A stretch of DNA of 64,000 nucleotides from Bordetella genomosp. 5 (GTDB taxonomy: Bacteria; Pseudomonadota; Gammaproteobacteria; Burkholderiales; Burkholderiaceae_B). This document shows, piece by piece, positions 27,276-36,056 of the stretch. The position numbers were made by a program, and so were the translations under genes. Position 1 is the stretch's first letter. Every line of letters starts with the position of its first letter. The notes under the pieces were generated by a model. That model was not told the DNA's origin. It did not search any database and saw only the letters and a program-made list of their open reading frames with translations. The stretch spans positions 372,001 to 436,000 of the forward strand of contig NZ_NEVN01000004.1 of assembly GCF_002261475.1 (NCBI RefSeq), written 5' to 3'.

Positions 27276-28988
27276 TCAGTATTGCCGCGCGGTAATCGGC
27301 ACTTGCCGGCCGGTGCCGAAGGCGCGAGCGCGCACGCGGATGATGGGCGGGGCCTGGCGCCGCTTGTATTCGCTGCGAGCGATCAGCTGCTTGACCCTGG
27401 CGATCGTCGCGCGGCCCTCGGCCGTCTCGCCGAGCGCCTGCACGACGGCATGGGCGTGATCGTGCTCGTCGGCCTCGAGCAGGGAGCCTTCGATGAGCAC
27501 CTTGAGGATCTCATCGAGCACCTCGTACGGCGGCAACGAGTCAGAGTCTTTCTGGTCGGGCGCCAGCTCGGCCGAGGGCGCCTTGTCGATGATGGCCTGC
27601 GGGATCAATTCACGACCCGCGGTGCTGTTGATGTGGCGCGACAGGGCGAAGACCTCGGTCTTGTACAGATCACCCAGCAAGCCCAGACCGCCGTTCGTGT
27701 CGCCATAGAGCGTGCAGTAGCCCACCGACAGCTCCGACTTGTTGCCGGTCGTGAGCACCAGCGGACCGAACTGGTTGGAGTAGGTCATGAGCAGCGTGCC
27801 GCGCACCCGCGCCTGGAGGTTTTCCAGTGCCAGCCCGGCGGGCTCGGCGCCGACGCTGCTTTGCCCCAGCGTGCCCGCGAACGCCGACACGATGGATTTG
27901 ATGGCGACCTCGTGCAGCGTGACGCCGAGGTTGCGGCACAACGCCACCGAGTCGGCCACGCTACCCTCGCTGGAATAGACCGACGGCATGGTGATCGCGG
28001 TCACGTTGGCCGGACCGAGCGCCTCGGCGGCCAGCGCCAGCGTCAGGGCGGAGTCGATCCCGCCCGACGAGCCGACCACCACCTGCGTGAAGCCGCAGCG
28101 GCGGGCGTAATCGCGCAGGCCCAGCACGATCTGCTGGCGATAGAACTCTATGTCCGTCAGCCCTGCGGCGGGCACCCCGCTCAATGCCACGCCGCGTGCA
28201 TTGCGAAAGCTGCGCGAGCCCCGGTCGAAGATCAGCGTGCTCGTGTCTTCGGCGAAGCGCTTGCCCTCGAACACGATGGCGCCCGTGGCATCGGCCGCAA
28301 ACGAAGCGCCATCGAACACGAGCTGATCCTGCCCGCCGACCTGCGCCACATACAGCAGCGGCAGCGCGTGGCGCGCGCAGGCCTTGGCCATGACGTCGTG
28401 GCGCCGCCGGCGCTTGCCTTTGTCGCTCGGGCTGGCGTTGATCGAGATCACCAGATCGGGGGCGGCGTCGGCCAGACGCTGAAACGGATTCACCGGGTAG
28501 TCCTGCCCGTCGTCGTTCCAGGCGTCTTCGCAGATCAGGAACCCGACCGACACCCCCTGCACCCGCAGCACCCTGGCCGTGTCGGCGCCGGGTTCGAAGT
28601 GGCGGTGTTCGTTGAACACGCCATAGGTGGGCAGCAACTGCTTGTGATAGGTAAGCACCGCCTCGCCGTTGCGCAACACCTGCAGCGCGTTGAAGTAGCG
28701 GCGCTCGCTGGCGGGCAGCGGCAGGCCGACCACCCAGTGCAGGCCGGGCGTCTGGCGGCTGGCGGCGATGAGCGTACCGTGCGCGGTGCGCAGACGCTCC
28801 TGGAAGGCGGGGTCGTCGAGCAGATCGCCGGGCGAGTAGCCCGTCAGCGAGAGCTCCGGAAATACGACCAGGTGCGCGCCGGCGGCCTCGGCCTTGCGGG
28901 CGGCCGCCAGCATCAGGGCGATGTTGCCATCGAGATCCCCGGCGGTAGGGTTGATCTGGCCTAACGTGACGGTGAGAGAGTTCTGCAT
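27276..28988 (-). CDS. nadE: Glutamine-dependent NAD+ synthetase
   Basis: 570-aa two-domain enzyme: an N-terminal nitrilase-like glutaminase (Glu in VVFPELSLTGYSP, Lys in YHKQLLPTYGVF, Cys in FLICEDAWND) and a C-terminal NAD synthetase with the ATP loop VVGSSGGIDSALTL and the STAGRELIPQAIIDKAPSAEL segment. It converts nicotinate adenine dinucleotide to NAD. The middle of the NAD salvage operon, 24-25 bases after pncB. The 637-codon frame on the other strand is a GC-rich shadow. Confidence 0.95.
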   Translation of the reverse strand: MQNSLTVTLGQINPTAGDLDGNIALMLAAARKAEAAGAHLVVFPELSLTGYSPGDLLDDPAFQERLRTAHGTLIAASRQTPGLHWVVGLPLPASERRYFNALQVLRNGEAVLTYHKQLLPTYGVFNEHRHFEPGADTARVLRVQGVSVGFLICEDAWNDDGQDYPVNPFQRLADAAPDLVISINASPSDKGKRRRRHDVMAKACARHALPLLYVAQVGGQDQLVFDGASFAADATGAIVFEGKRFAEDTSTLIFDRGSRSFRNARGVALSGVPAAGLTDIEFYRQQIVLGLRDYARRCGFTQVVVGSSGGIDSALTLALAAEALGPANVTAITMPSVYSSEGSVADSVALCRNLGVTLHEVAIKSIVSAFAGTLGQSSVGAEPAGLALENLQARVRGTLLMTYSNQFGPLVLTTGNKSELSVGYCTLYGDTNGGLGLLGDLYKTEVFALSRHINSTAGRELIPQAIIDKAPSAELAPDQKDSDSLPPYEVLDEILKVLIEGSLLEADEHDHAHAVVQALGETAEGRATIARVKQLIARSEYKRRQAPPIIRVRARAFGTGRQVPITARQY

Positions 28989-29012
28989 ACAACGGCTCTG
29001 CTGAAAAGGGGC

Positions 29013-30209
29013 TCAGTCTTCGGTGCGGTTGAAGACACTGCGCAGGTACGCCAGGAAGGTCGGGTCGTCGCACAGCGTTTTGCCCGGCGTGTCGGCAAGC
29101 TTCGCCACCGGCTGGTCATTGCAGCGCACCAGCTTCATCACGATGTTCAGCGGCTTCGGGCCTACATCGTTGGTCAGGTTGGTGCCGATGCCGAAACCCA
29201 GCTGCACGCGGTCGCCAAACTGCCGATAGAGTTCCAGCGCCTTCGGGATGTCCAGACCATCGGAGAAGGTGAGGCGCTTGTTGTGCGCATCGATGCGGAG
29301 CTTGGCGTAGTGCGCCAAGGCCTTTTCGCCCCAGACGCCCGGGTCGCCGGAATCGTGGCGCAGGCCATCGAACAGCTTGGCGAAGTACAGGTCGAAATCC
29401 GCCAGAAATGCGTCCATGCCGACCACGTCGGTGAGGGCGGTGCCCAGATCGCCGCGGTACTCCTGCACCCAGGCCTCGAGCGCGGCCTTCTGCGACAGCT
29501 TGAGTTGCACGCCCACGGCCTGGAAGGTCTGCAGGTATTCGTGCGCCATGGTGCCGATCGGCACGAGACCGTACTTCTTGGCCAGGTAGACATTCGAGGT
29601 GCCCTTGAAGAACTGCGGCACGCGCGCCTTCAACGTGGACACCACCTCGTCGTGCCAGGCGCCGCTGTAGCGGCGGCGCACGCCGAAGTCGAAGAACTCG
29701 AAGGGGTGCCGCAGCGCCGGCTGGCACGAGGCGTCGACGAGCATGCCGATCTTCGCCTCGAGCCGCGCCCGGCCCTCGGCGAGATCGACCTCGCCCAGCG
29801 TGCGGAAATACAGCTCGTTGACGATCGCCAGCACGTAGATCTCGAACGGCATCACGTGAATCTGCGGCCCCTCCGCCTCGATGACCAGCTCGTCGCCCTC
29901 GGCGCGCGCCGAGATGAAGCCGCGGTTGAGCTGGAAGATGCGCAGAAACTGGATGAAATCCGGCTTGATGAAGCGCAGGCTGCCCACGTAGTCGAGCTCA
30001 TCGGGCGAGAAGCGCAGGTTGCACAGCCAGTCGAGCTGGCGATTCACTTCGTCGGCCAGGGTGGCGAGCGGGTAGGCCGTTACGCTGCGGCAGACGAACC
30101 GGTACCTGGCCGTGTTCGTCGGAAAGCGGTGCAGCAGCGCCTGCCACATCGTGAATTTGTAGAGATCGGTCTCGAGCAGCGAGTTGATGATGGGACGAAA
30201 GGTGGTCAT
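29013..30209 (-). CDS. pncB: Nicotinate phosphoribosyltransferase
   Basis: 398 aa, the bacterial PncB length. It makes nicotinate mononucleotide from nicotinate and PRPP. Characteristic segments are [15 protein letters not shown] (N-terminus), [17 protein letters not shown]...[25 protein letters not shown] and [13 protein letters not shown]. Start at 30209 was preferred (GGAG eight bases upstream) over the GTG at 30218. Second gene of the salvage operon, 15 bases after pncA. Confidence 0.95.
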   Translation of the reverse strand: MTTFRPIINSLLETDLYKFTMWQALLHRFPTNTARYRFVCRSVTAYPLATLADEVNRQLDWLCNLRFSPDELDYVGSLRFIKPDFIQFLRIFQLNRGFISARAEGDELVIEAEGPQIHVMPFEIYVLAIVNELYFRTLGEVDLAEGRARLEAKIGMLVDASCQPALRHPFEFFDFGVRRRYSGAWHDEVVSTLKARVPQFFKGTSNVYLAKKYGLVPIGTMAHEYLQTFQAVGVQLKLSQKAALEAWVQEYRGDLGTALTDVVGMDAFLADFDLYFAKLFDGLRHDSGDPGVWGEKALAHYAKLRIDAHNKRLTFSDGLDIPKALELYRQFGDRVQLGFGIGTNLTNDVGPKPLNIVMKLVRCNDQPVAKLADTPGKTLCDDPTFLAYLRSVFNRTED

Positions 30210-30224
30210 GGTCGGCACTCCGAT

Positions 30225-31115
30225 TCAGTTGGCGCGCAGGCGTTGCAAGGCTTGCGCGGCGGTGAGCGTTTCGCAGCCGGCGGCGCGCGCACGGTCCAGG
30301 AACGCATCGGCCTGCGCGCCGAAGCCGGCGACCGGGCTCATGCAGTCGGTGATGAGCACGATGCCCTTGCCGGAATTGCGATAGCGGATGAGCTGGTCGA
30401 CGCTGGCGGAGACGCAGTGGCTCGAGGCTTCGCCGGCCACGTAGAGCGTGTCCACGCCCTCGGTCAGACCCTGCGCCAGCGCCGTATCGAACTGCGTCGA
30501 CGGCACTTCGTCCAGCGGCGTTTCGGCTTCGAACGCGCCGTAGTGCTCGGTAAGGAAGTACTCGCCCTTGTGCGCCTTGATGACGGGCGCGTCGGCGCCG
30601 CGTTCCCATTGGGCCAGCGCGTCGGCCACCGAACGGTGAATGTTGGCGCCCCAGGTGCCGGCCACGCAGTGCACCGGCCAGACCATCAGCGTGTAGCGGC
30701 CCGCCGCTTCGAGCCGGCCAAGCAGCTCGATCACGCGCGCCGACAGCGGCTTGCCGCTCAGGGGCTCGATCCGTTCGCCATTGACGGGCAGGTACTTGCC
30801 GGCCGCCACGTCGGCAGCGGTGATCGGGGTGAACGGCGCCACCTCCTTGCCCGCGGCGTCTTGCCAGAAGGTGGTGCGCTCGATGGCGACGAAGGGGTGC
30901 CAGTCGAGGGTGACGGTGATGCCGGCCAGCGCGCGGCCCGCCTGCGTGATGAAATCCGCCGTGCGCAGCATATCGGAGTGGGCGCCGCTCACGGGCAGCG
31001 CCGGCGTCTCGGTGACCTCGCCGGCCTGACCGCCCAGGGTGGGCAGCAGCTCCGCGGGAATATCGCAGAAGTCGTTCTGCGGGTCGATGACGAGGAGTTT
31101 GGCGGTGCGGGTCAT
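30225..31115 (-). CDS. pncA: Nicotinamidase (isochorismatase superfamily)
   Basis: 296 aa, longer than E. coli PncA (about 213). It deamidates nicotinamide to nicotinate. Catalytic Asp in LLVIDPQNDFCDIP, active-site Lys probably in PVIKAHKGEYF, the HCVAGTWGANIH segment and the nucleophile Cys in ASSHCVSASVDQL. Extra length comes from insertions around residues 60-110, as in the long nicotinamidase type. First gene of the salvage operon and divergent from nrtR; start at 31115. Confidence 0.92.
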   Translation of the reverse strand: MTRTAKLLVIDPQNDFCDIPAELLPTLGGQAGEVTETPALPVSGAHSDMLRTADFITQAGRALAGITVTLDWHPFVAIERTTFWQDAAGKEVAPFTPITAADVAAGKYLPVNGERIEPLSGKPLSARVIELLGRLEAAGRYTLMVWPVHCVAGTWGANIHRSVADALAQWERGADAPVIKAHKGEYFLTEHYGAFEAETPLDEVPSTQFDTALAQGLTEGVDTLYVAGEASSHCVSASVDQLIRYRNSGKGIVLITDCMSPVAGFGAQADAFLDRARAAGCETLTAAQALQRLRAN

Positions 31116-31167
31116 GATGCGGTCTCCGATATGTTGCGTGCTGGTTCCCACTATACGCCGGCTTAAG

Positions 31168-31185
31168 GCAAAAACGCCGTAAGTA
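31168..31185 (+). promoter_or_regulatory. Candidate NrtR box, copy 1 (pncA side)
   Basis: GCAAAAACGCCGTAAGTA. The same 18-base motif, with three differences, appears inverted at 31237-31254. The two copies flank the pncA/nrtR divergent promoter, as expected for operators of the divergently coded NrtR repressor. The assignment to NrtR is inferred from position. Confidence 0.6.
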
Positions 31186-31236
31186 ATTGATGCTGGATGT
31201 TGCCGGAACCGCTGAAGACATTGGCAGGCGGGGAGA

Positions 31237-31254
31237 TACTTACGGCGATTTCGC
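31237..31254 (-). promoter_or_regulatory. Candidate NrtR box, copy 2 (nrtR side)
   Basis: On the minus strand GCGAAATCGCCGTAAGTA, matching copy 1 in 15 of 18 positions, 12 bases upstream of the nrtR ATG and overlapping the likely -10 region (TATAAT at 31255-31260). Confidence 0.6.
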
Positions 31255-31265
31255 TATAATGGCGC

Positions 31266-31958
31266 ATGGCCCATGAAAACCCCCGCCCGCTTCTGATGGT
31301 CGACGTGGTCCTCCTGACGCTGCTCGAGGAGGCGCTGCATGTCGGCCTGGTGCGGCGCACGCAAGAGAGCGAACCTTACTTTGGGGCGTGGGGATTGCCG
31401 GGCGGGTTCATCCGTCCGGAGCAGGATCTCGACGCGATGGACACCGCCCGCCGCGTGCTCGCCACCAAGGCGGCGGTAGAGAGCCCGTATCTCGAGCAGC
31501 TGGCCACCTTCACCGGCGCGTCGCGCGATCCGCGCGGCTGGTCGGCGTCGATCGCCTACTACGCGCTGGTGCCGTCTCACATCGCGCCGGACAACAACGC
31601 TCATTTCGCCTGGACGCGCGTGGATGAGGCGCTGTCGCGCACCTTGCCGTTCGACCACACCACGATTCTGCGCGCCGCGGTCGAACGCGTGCGCTCCAAG
31701 ACCAGCTACTCCGCGCTGCCGGTGCACCTGATGCCGGATACCTTCACGATGTCGGAGCTGCGGGCGGTCTACGAGCAGCTGTTGGGCGGCCGTCTGGAGC
31801 CCCGCGGCTTCATTCGCCGCATCGACGAGCTCGACATCCTCGAAGAAACCGGCGACACCAAGACCGAAGGCCATCGGCCCGCCCGGGTATACCGCGTGCG
31901 CTCCGGCAAGGAAGCGGTTCAGCTCGAGCCGTCGCTGGCACCTCGGCCCAAACGCTAG
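31266..31958 (+). CDS. nrtR: NrtR, Nudix-related repressor of NAD metabolism
   Basis: 230 aa. N-terminal Nudix-fold domain in which the catalytic box has decayed (GGFIRPEQDLD followed by ARRVLATKA, lacking the REx-EE residues), and a C-terminal winged helix (FTMSELRAVYEQLLGGRLEPRGFIRRI). This is the NrtR layout, a repressor that senses ADP-ribose or NAD-related ligands. Divergent from the complete pncA-pncB-nadE-nadM operon, with paired motif copies between. A TATAAT box lies five bases upstream of the ATG, so the transcript may be almost leaderless. Confidence 0.92.
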   Translation: MAHENPRPLLMVDVVLLTLLEEALHVGLVRRTQESEPYFGAWGLPGGFIRPEQDLDAMDTARRVLATKAAVESPYLEQLATFTGASRDPRGWSASIAYYALVPSHIAPDNNAHFAWTRVDEALSRTLPFDHTTILRAAVERVRSKTSYSALPVHLMPDTFTMSELRAVYEQLLGGRLEPRGFIRRIDELDILEETGDTKTEGHRPARVYRVRSGKEAVQLEPSLAPRPKR

Positions 31959-31998
31959 GGCGCTACCCCGGCAGGTGCCGCCGCGCCGCGTGCCGCAT

Positions 31999-32466
31999 TC
32001 ACTCGGATGAGCCGCGCCGCCGCGGGCGCGTCACGCGACGCCACACGGCGCGTGCCGCGCACCGCAACACCACGGCCGCCAGCGCAATGGGCACCACCAT
32101 GTCCAGCTGCGCGAGGAACAATTCCCGCGTCGCTTCGCCCGGCGCCCAGGTATTGCCGAACACCTGGGGCGAGGGTGGTCCGAGATACAGCGCGAGCAGC
32201 GCCGCGATGAAAAACGCCGCGGCACGCAGCGATTCGGATGCGCGCACCCGTGCGAACCGCTCCAACGCCAGCAGCGCCAACAGGCCGCCCGTGCCCGCGA
32301 GTGCCGCGTCCGCATAGAAGTCGCTGGCCTCGTACATGTACGGCGCGACGGGGGCGGCCCAGCCGTAAGCACCGGTCGTCAGCACGGACGTCAGGCAGGC
32401 GCCGAACAGCGCCGCCGACGCGGCGAGGATGAGAAGGTCGAGGATGCGGGCGAGCAACACGGGCAT
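31999..32466 (-). CDS. Hypothetical membrane protein, 155 aa
   Basis: Four predicted transmembrane helices: ARILDLLILAASAALFGACL, AALAGTGGLLALLALERF, AAAFFIAALLALYLGPP and VVPIALAAVVLRCAARAV. The periplasmic loop is rich in Tyr and Trp, and the C-terminus is a basic tail. Start at 32466. No family recognised; no operon partner. It converges with nrtR. Confidence 0.55.
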   Translation of the reverse strand: MPVLLARILDLLILAASAALFGACLTSVLTTGAYGWAAPVAPYMYEASDFYADAALAGTGGLLALLALERFARVRASESLRAAAFFIAALLALYLGPPSPQVFGNTWAPGEATRELFLAQLDMVVPIALAAVVLRCAARAVWRRVTRPRRRGSSE

Positions 32467-32646
32467 GGGGGTCGGTCGGCGTAGGGCTGGCGGCGAAGCA
32501 TGCCACATGCGCTCGATCTTGGCTGTTGCGGGCGACCGGCAGCGGGGCTTGCCCGCCGCCGGTCACCCGCCGCCAGCCGCTGCCCCCGCGCGCGATGTGC
32601 GGGGGGCGCTGCGCTGGCGCGCGCACATCCGTGCGCGCCGCGCCTC

Positions 32647-33648
32647 TTATTTCACGAACGGTTCCGGACGCGGCGTGTCGTCTTCCGACGGCGGCAGCAC
32701 CGGGTACTGGATAACCGGTTGATCGCCCGTGAGGGTTTTCAGGAACGCCACGATCTGCCCGTTTTCTTCGTCGGTGAACGTGCGCCCCAATTGCAGGCGG
32801 CCCATCACGTCGACGGCCTGCGTGAGCGTGGCTGCCTCGCCGTCATGGAAGTACGGGTAGGTCAGGGCCACGTTGCGCAGTGTCGGCACCTTGAAGTTGA
32901 AGCGGTCGGCGTCCTGACCCGTCACGCCGGCTCGACCCTCCGCCTTGTTGTCGGTGACATACGGCGAAACCAGGCCCATTTTCTGGAACGAGTTGCCGCC
33001 GACCGCGGCACCGTTGTGACAGGCCACGCAACCGCTGTTCTTGAACAGCTCATAGCCGGCGAGCTCGCGCACGGTAAGCGCGTTCTTGTCACCCTTGAGC
33101 CACTTGTCGAAGCGAGAGTTCGGCGTGACCAGCGTTTCCTCGAACGCGGCCAACGCGCTGGTCACCTCGTCGATCGTGATGCCATCCTTGCCGAACACGC
33201 GCTTGAACTCCGACCGGTAGCCCGGAATGGAGTTGAGCACCTGCACCGCCACCTCATGAGAGGAGGCCATCTCCGCCGGATTCGCGATCGGGCCGCCGGC
33301 TTGCTCGCGCAGATCCTTGGCGCGCCCATCCCAGAACTGGGCGATGTTCAGGCTCGAGTTGAGCACGGTGGGTGAATTGATGCCGCCCATCTGCCACTGG
33401 TGGCCGATCGACGCCTTGAGGTTATCGGAGCCGCCCATGGCCAGGTTGTGGCAGGAATTACAGGAGATCGCGCCGGACCGCGACAGACGGGGATCGAAGA
33501 ACAGCATTTTGCCCAGCTCGACCTTCGCGGGCTCTTTGATCACGACGGGCTCGATCGGCTGGATGGGCTCTTGCGATGCGCTCATGGCCTGACCCGCCCA
33601 CAAGGCCAATACGATGCCCACACCCCACGACACACTGTGCTTTCTCAT
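32647..33648 (-). CDS. Di-haem cytochrome c peroxidase (CcpA/MauG family)
   Basis: 333-aa periplasmic enzyme that would reduce H2O2 using electrons from cytochromes. Signal peptide in residues 1-24 (VGIVLALWAGQAMSAS); two haem sites, ISCNSCHNLAMGG and SGCVACHNGAAVGG (CxxCH); conserved peroxidase segments LFFDPRLSRSG, KVPTLRNVALTYPYFHDG and the C-terminal QIVAFLKTLTGDQP. A GAGGAG ribosome site precedes ATG 33648. Monocistronic, divergent from the WG-repeat gene. Confidence 0.93.
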   Translation of the reverse strand: MRKHSVSWGVGIVLALWAGQAMSASQEPIQPIEPVVIKEPAKVELGKMLFFDPRLSRSGAISCNSCHNLAMGGSDNLKASIGHQWQMGGINSPTVLNSSLNIAQFWDGRAKDLREQAGGPIANPAEMASSHEVAVQVLNSIPGYRSEFKRVFGKDGITIDEVTSALAAFEETLVTPNSRFDKWLKGDKNALTVRELAGYELFKNSGCVACHNGAAVGGNSFQKMGLVSPYVTDNKAEGRAGVTGQDADRFNFKVPTLRNVALTYPYFHDGEAATLTQAVDVMGRLQLGRTFTDEENGQIVAFLKTLTGDQPVIQYPVLPPSEDDTPRPEPFVK

Positions 33649-34008
33649 CGACTTCTCCTCTAAACACCTTGACGGCACAGGGTCATTACAGCGAGCGCGG
33701 CGCGCCGGCCGCTTGCGCCGCATCAAGGCATTCGAGTCCAGGACGCGCGCGCGAGCGGATCCTTGACGATGCGCAAAGGGGAGGGCAGATCGCCTCGTAC
33801 AGGGCCACTATCGGACGAGTGCGTTCCGGCGGCGCGGGCGGTCGGCAGCGTGCCGCGGCGTTCGTCGCCAAGCCGTCTTCATGGCCTCACTACAATCACG
33901 GGCGCCTGCACGGGAAAGCGCGAGCCGGATCATCCGGCCGAACCCTGTCAGGCCGCCGTTGAAACGCAAGACCCGACGCCCGTGGCGTCCGCAACACCAA
34001 GGAAAAAA
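33649..34008. other. Divergent promoter region, no gene seen
   Basis: About 360 bases between the peroxidase and WG-repeat genes. Open frames here are GC-rich artefacts without ribosome sites or recognisable products; both promoters should lie in this stretch. Confidence 0.5.
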
Positions 34009-35931
34009 ATGGGCAATCGCGCCTGGCTGTATCTGCAATCCGACTCGACCGAGGACACGCCGCCCACGGAAGTCGCCAGCGCGAACGGGAACCTGCCCAC
34101 GCTCTGGCAGGTCCTGCTGGCGAGCGGTGCTGAGGCCCTGCCTGTCGATGCCCAGGACATCATGGACGAGGGCGGCGCGGCCGGTGTCGCCAGCGATGCG
34201 CGCGCCGCGTACGACCGCCTGGGCGAGCTGGCCGCGTTTCTGTCGCGGCACGCGGGCCGCGAGGACGCGCCGCTCTGCTTGCAGCTCGACGCCGCCGTCC
34301 GGTATCTGGCGGGTTTGATCGACGAGCACGACGAGACCGAGGCGCTGCGGTTCAGCGCAAACCTGAACGAGCTCTCATGGCTGCATGGCGATGGCGCCCA
34401 CGCCTATGCGGCGCATGTAAACCGCACGAGCAATGCGCTCTGGGCTGCCTTGCAGCGGGGGATGGGTGCCGACGACGTGGCCGGCGTGTTCGCGTTGCTG
34501 TGCGTCCAGGATGCCGACGACGACCCGGGCTGGGCCTGGACCTTCGGCTTCGGCGGGCTCTCGCATCCTTACTTCCACGAGCAGGAGCCGGTGCGTAGCG
34601 TCAGCTTCGAGGACTTCGACGCGGAGGACGGGCAGGAAGAGGGCGAGTGGCTGGGCGGCAGGCGCTACACCTTTTGCGTGGACGGGCGCTGGGGGCTGCG
34701 CGCGCTCGACGACGCCGGTGCCGAATCCGAGGACGAATGCTGGCGCACCCTGTTGCAACCGGAATGGGACGCCATCTGGTCCGGTGACGCGACGGATAAA
34801 GGTGTGCTGTGGATGCGCCGCGAGGGGCTGATCGGGCTGCTGCACGCCGACGACCAGCGCGTGCGGGTGCTCATCGAGCCGCGTTTCGACGCCGTGTGGG
34901 ATTTCTCGGAAGACATCGCGAGCGTCGAATCCGGCGGCAAGGTCGGGCTGGTCGCGGCGGATGGCCGCGTGGTGATGGCGCCCGTGTTGGACGAGGCCTG
35001 GCGCTGCGCCCAGGGTCTCGTGATCGCGCTCGTCGGCGACCTGATGGGCTATGTCGGCAAGGACGGACAATGGGCCATCACGCCGCGCTTCGAGGACGCG
35101 GGGTCGTTCCAGCCCGGCGGACTGGCGCCCGCTTACGAGAACGAGGCGTGGGGGCTCATCGATCGCCAGGGCGCGTGGGTGGTCGCGCCCACCTGGCAAG
35201 AGATCTTCTGGGAAGAAGAGCTGCACGCGTATGTGGTGCAACGCGACGCGCTGAACGGCGTGGTCGACGCGGCGGGACGTCTGGTGCTCGACGCCTGCCA
35301 CGTCGGCGTGTCGGCCCTGGACACCGAGACCGATCTGGCCGAACAATGGGATCGTGGCGTGATGCGGATCAACGTGCTGACCACCGACGAGCGCCGCGGC
35401 GTCGTCGATGGCGCGGGCGAGGTGTTGGTACCCCTGGTATACGCCGACGTCGGCGAGGTGACCTGGTTGCCCTCGCGTCTGCCCGGCGTTCCCGAACCCG
35501 CGCCGTCGGGCCAGGCGGCTCGCTACGTGCGCGTGCTCGCCGCCGCGGCAGGCGACGACATGGCCGGGTCCGAGGGCGTCTACGACTGCACGCGGGGCCG
35601 CGAAGTGCTGCCCTGCGCGTACGTCCTTACGTTCGGGCTGGCCTGGAACGACGGCTACGGCTGGCTCGTGCTTCAGGCGCCCGACGACGCATGCGCGCAC
35701 AGCGAGGACGGCCTGCTGGTCGGTGTCGCGCATCCGGACGGCGCGTGGCTGCACGCGCCGGTCTATGCCTGGATCGGCGCGCCCGCATCGCTGCAGACGG
35801 CCGCGGGGATCTACAACGGCCCGCCCGCGCTGGTGCGGCGTTGGAACGAAGGCCTGCCGGTCGCCGCCGTGCGCGGCGACACGGGCGAGCAGGTGCTGCT
35901 GCATCCGGACGGCCGGGAGACGGCTGCCTGA
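34009..35931 (+). CDS. WG-repeat protein, 640 aa
   Basis: Start at 34009 (AAGG just upstream). The first 200 residues are an acidic, helix-rich region with no signal peptide. From about residue 200 come successive WG-type (KWGxID) beta repeats: DGRWGLRALDDAG, REGLIGLLHADD, GKVGLVAADGRVVMAP, LMGYVGKDGQWAITPRFEDAG, EAWGLIDRQGAWVVAPTWQEI, LNGVVDAAGRLVLDA and RGVVDGAGEVLVPLVYADV. WG repeats form beta-rich binding modules found in surface and conflict-related proteins; the ligand is unknown. Extremely acidic overall and monocistronic. Confidence 0.8.
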   Translation: MGNRAWLYLQSDSTEDTPPTEVASANGNLPTLWQVLLASGAEALPVDAQDIMDEGGAAGVASDARAAYDRLGELAAFLSRHAGREDAPLCLQLDAAVRYLAGLIDEHDETEALRFSANLNELSWLHGDGAHAYAAHVNRTSNALWAALQRGMGADDVAGVFALLCVQDADDDPGWAWTFGFGGLSHPYFHEQEPVRSVSFEDFDAEDGQEEGEWLGGRRYTFCVDGRWGLRALDDAGAESEDECWRTLLQPEWDAIWSGDATDKGVLWMRREGLIGLLHADDQRVRVLIEPRFDAVWDFSEDIASVESGGKVGLVAADGRVVMAPVLDEAWRCAQGLVIALVGDLMGYVGKDGQWAITPRFEDAGSFQPGGLAPAYENEAWGLIDRQGAWVVAPTWQEIFWEEELHAYVVQRDALNGVVDAAGRLVLDACHVGVSALDTETDLAEQWDRGVMRINVLTTDERRGVVDGAGEVLVPLVYADVGEVTWLPSRLPGVPEPAPSGQAARYVRVLAAAAGDDMAGSEGVYDCTRGREVLPCAYVLTFGLAWNDGYGWLVLQAPDDACAHSEDGLLVGVAHPDGAWLHAPVYAWIGAPASLQTAAGIYNGPPALVRRWNEGLPVAAVRGDTGEQVLLHPDGRETAA

Positions 35932-35951
35932 AGACGTGTGGCCCAACGTCT

Positions 35952-35969
35952 GGCGCCAGGCCTGGCGCC
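35952..35969. repeat. Perfect 18-bp palindrome
   Basis: GGCGCCAGGCCTGGCGCC just past the WG-repeat stop codon. Possibly part of a transcript-end structure; no T-run follows. Confidence 0.4.
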
Positions 35970-36056
35970 TATTCGAGCACCTGCCCTGGCGCGTGCAGCC
36001 TCCGTGGCCCGCGTCGGGCCGGGCCCGTGGCGCGACCAGAGTAAAATCCGCTCCCC

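Noticed and set aside
27051-28964. 637-codon open frame antisense to nadE
   Set aside because: GC-rich shadow frame; the minus strand carries a complete NAD synthetase with all catalytic motifs.
29283-31166. 627-codon open frame antisense to pncB and pncA
   Set aside because: Low-complexity Arg/Gly/His-rich translation with no domain; both minus-strand genes are unambiguous.
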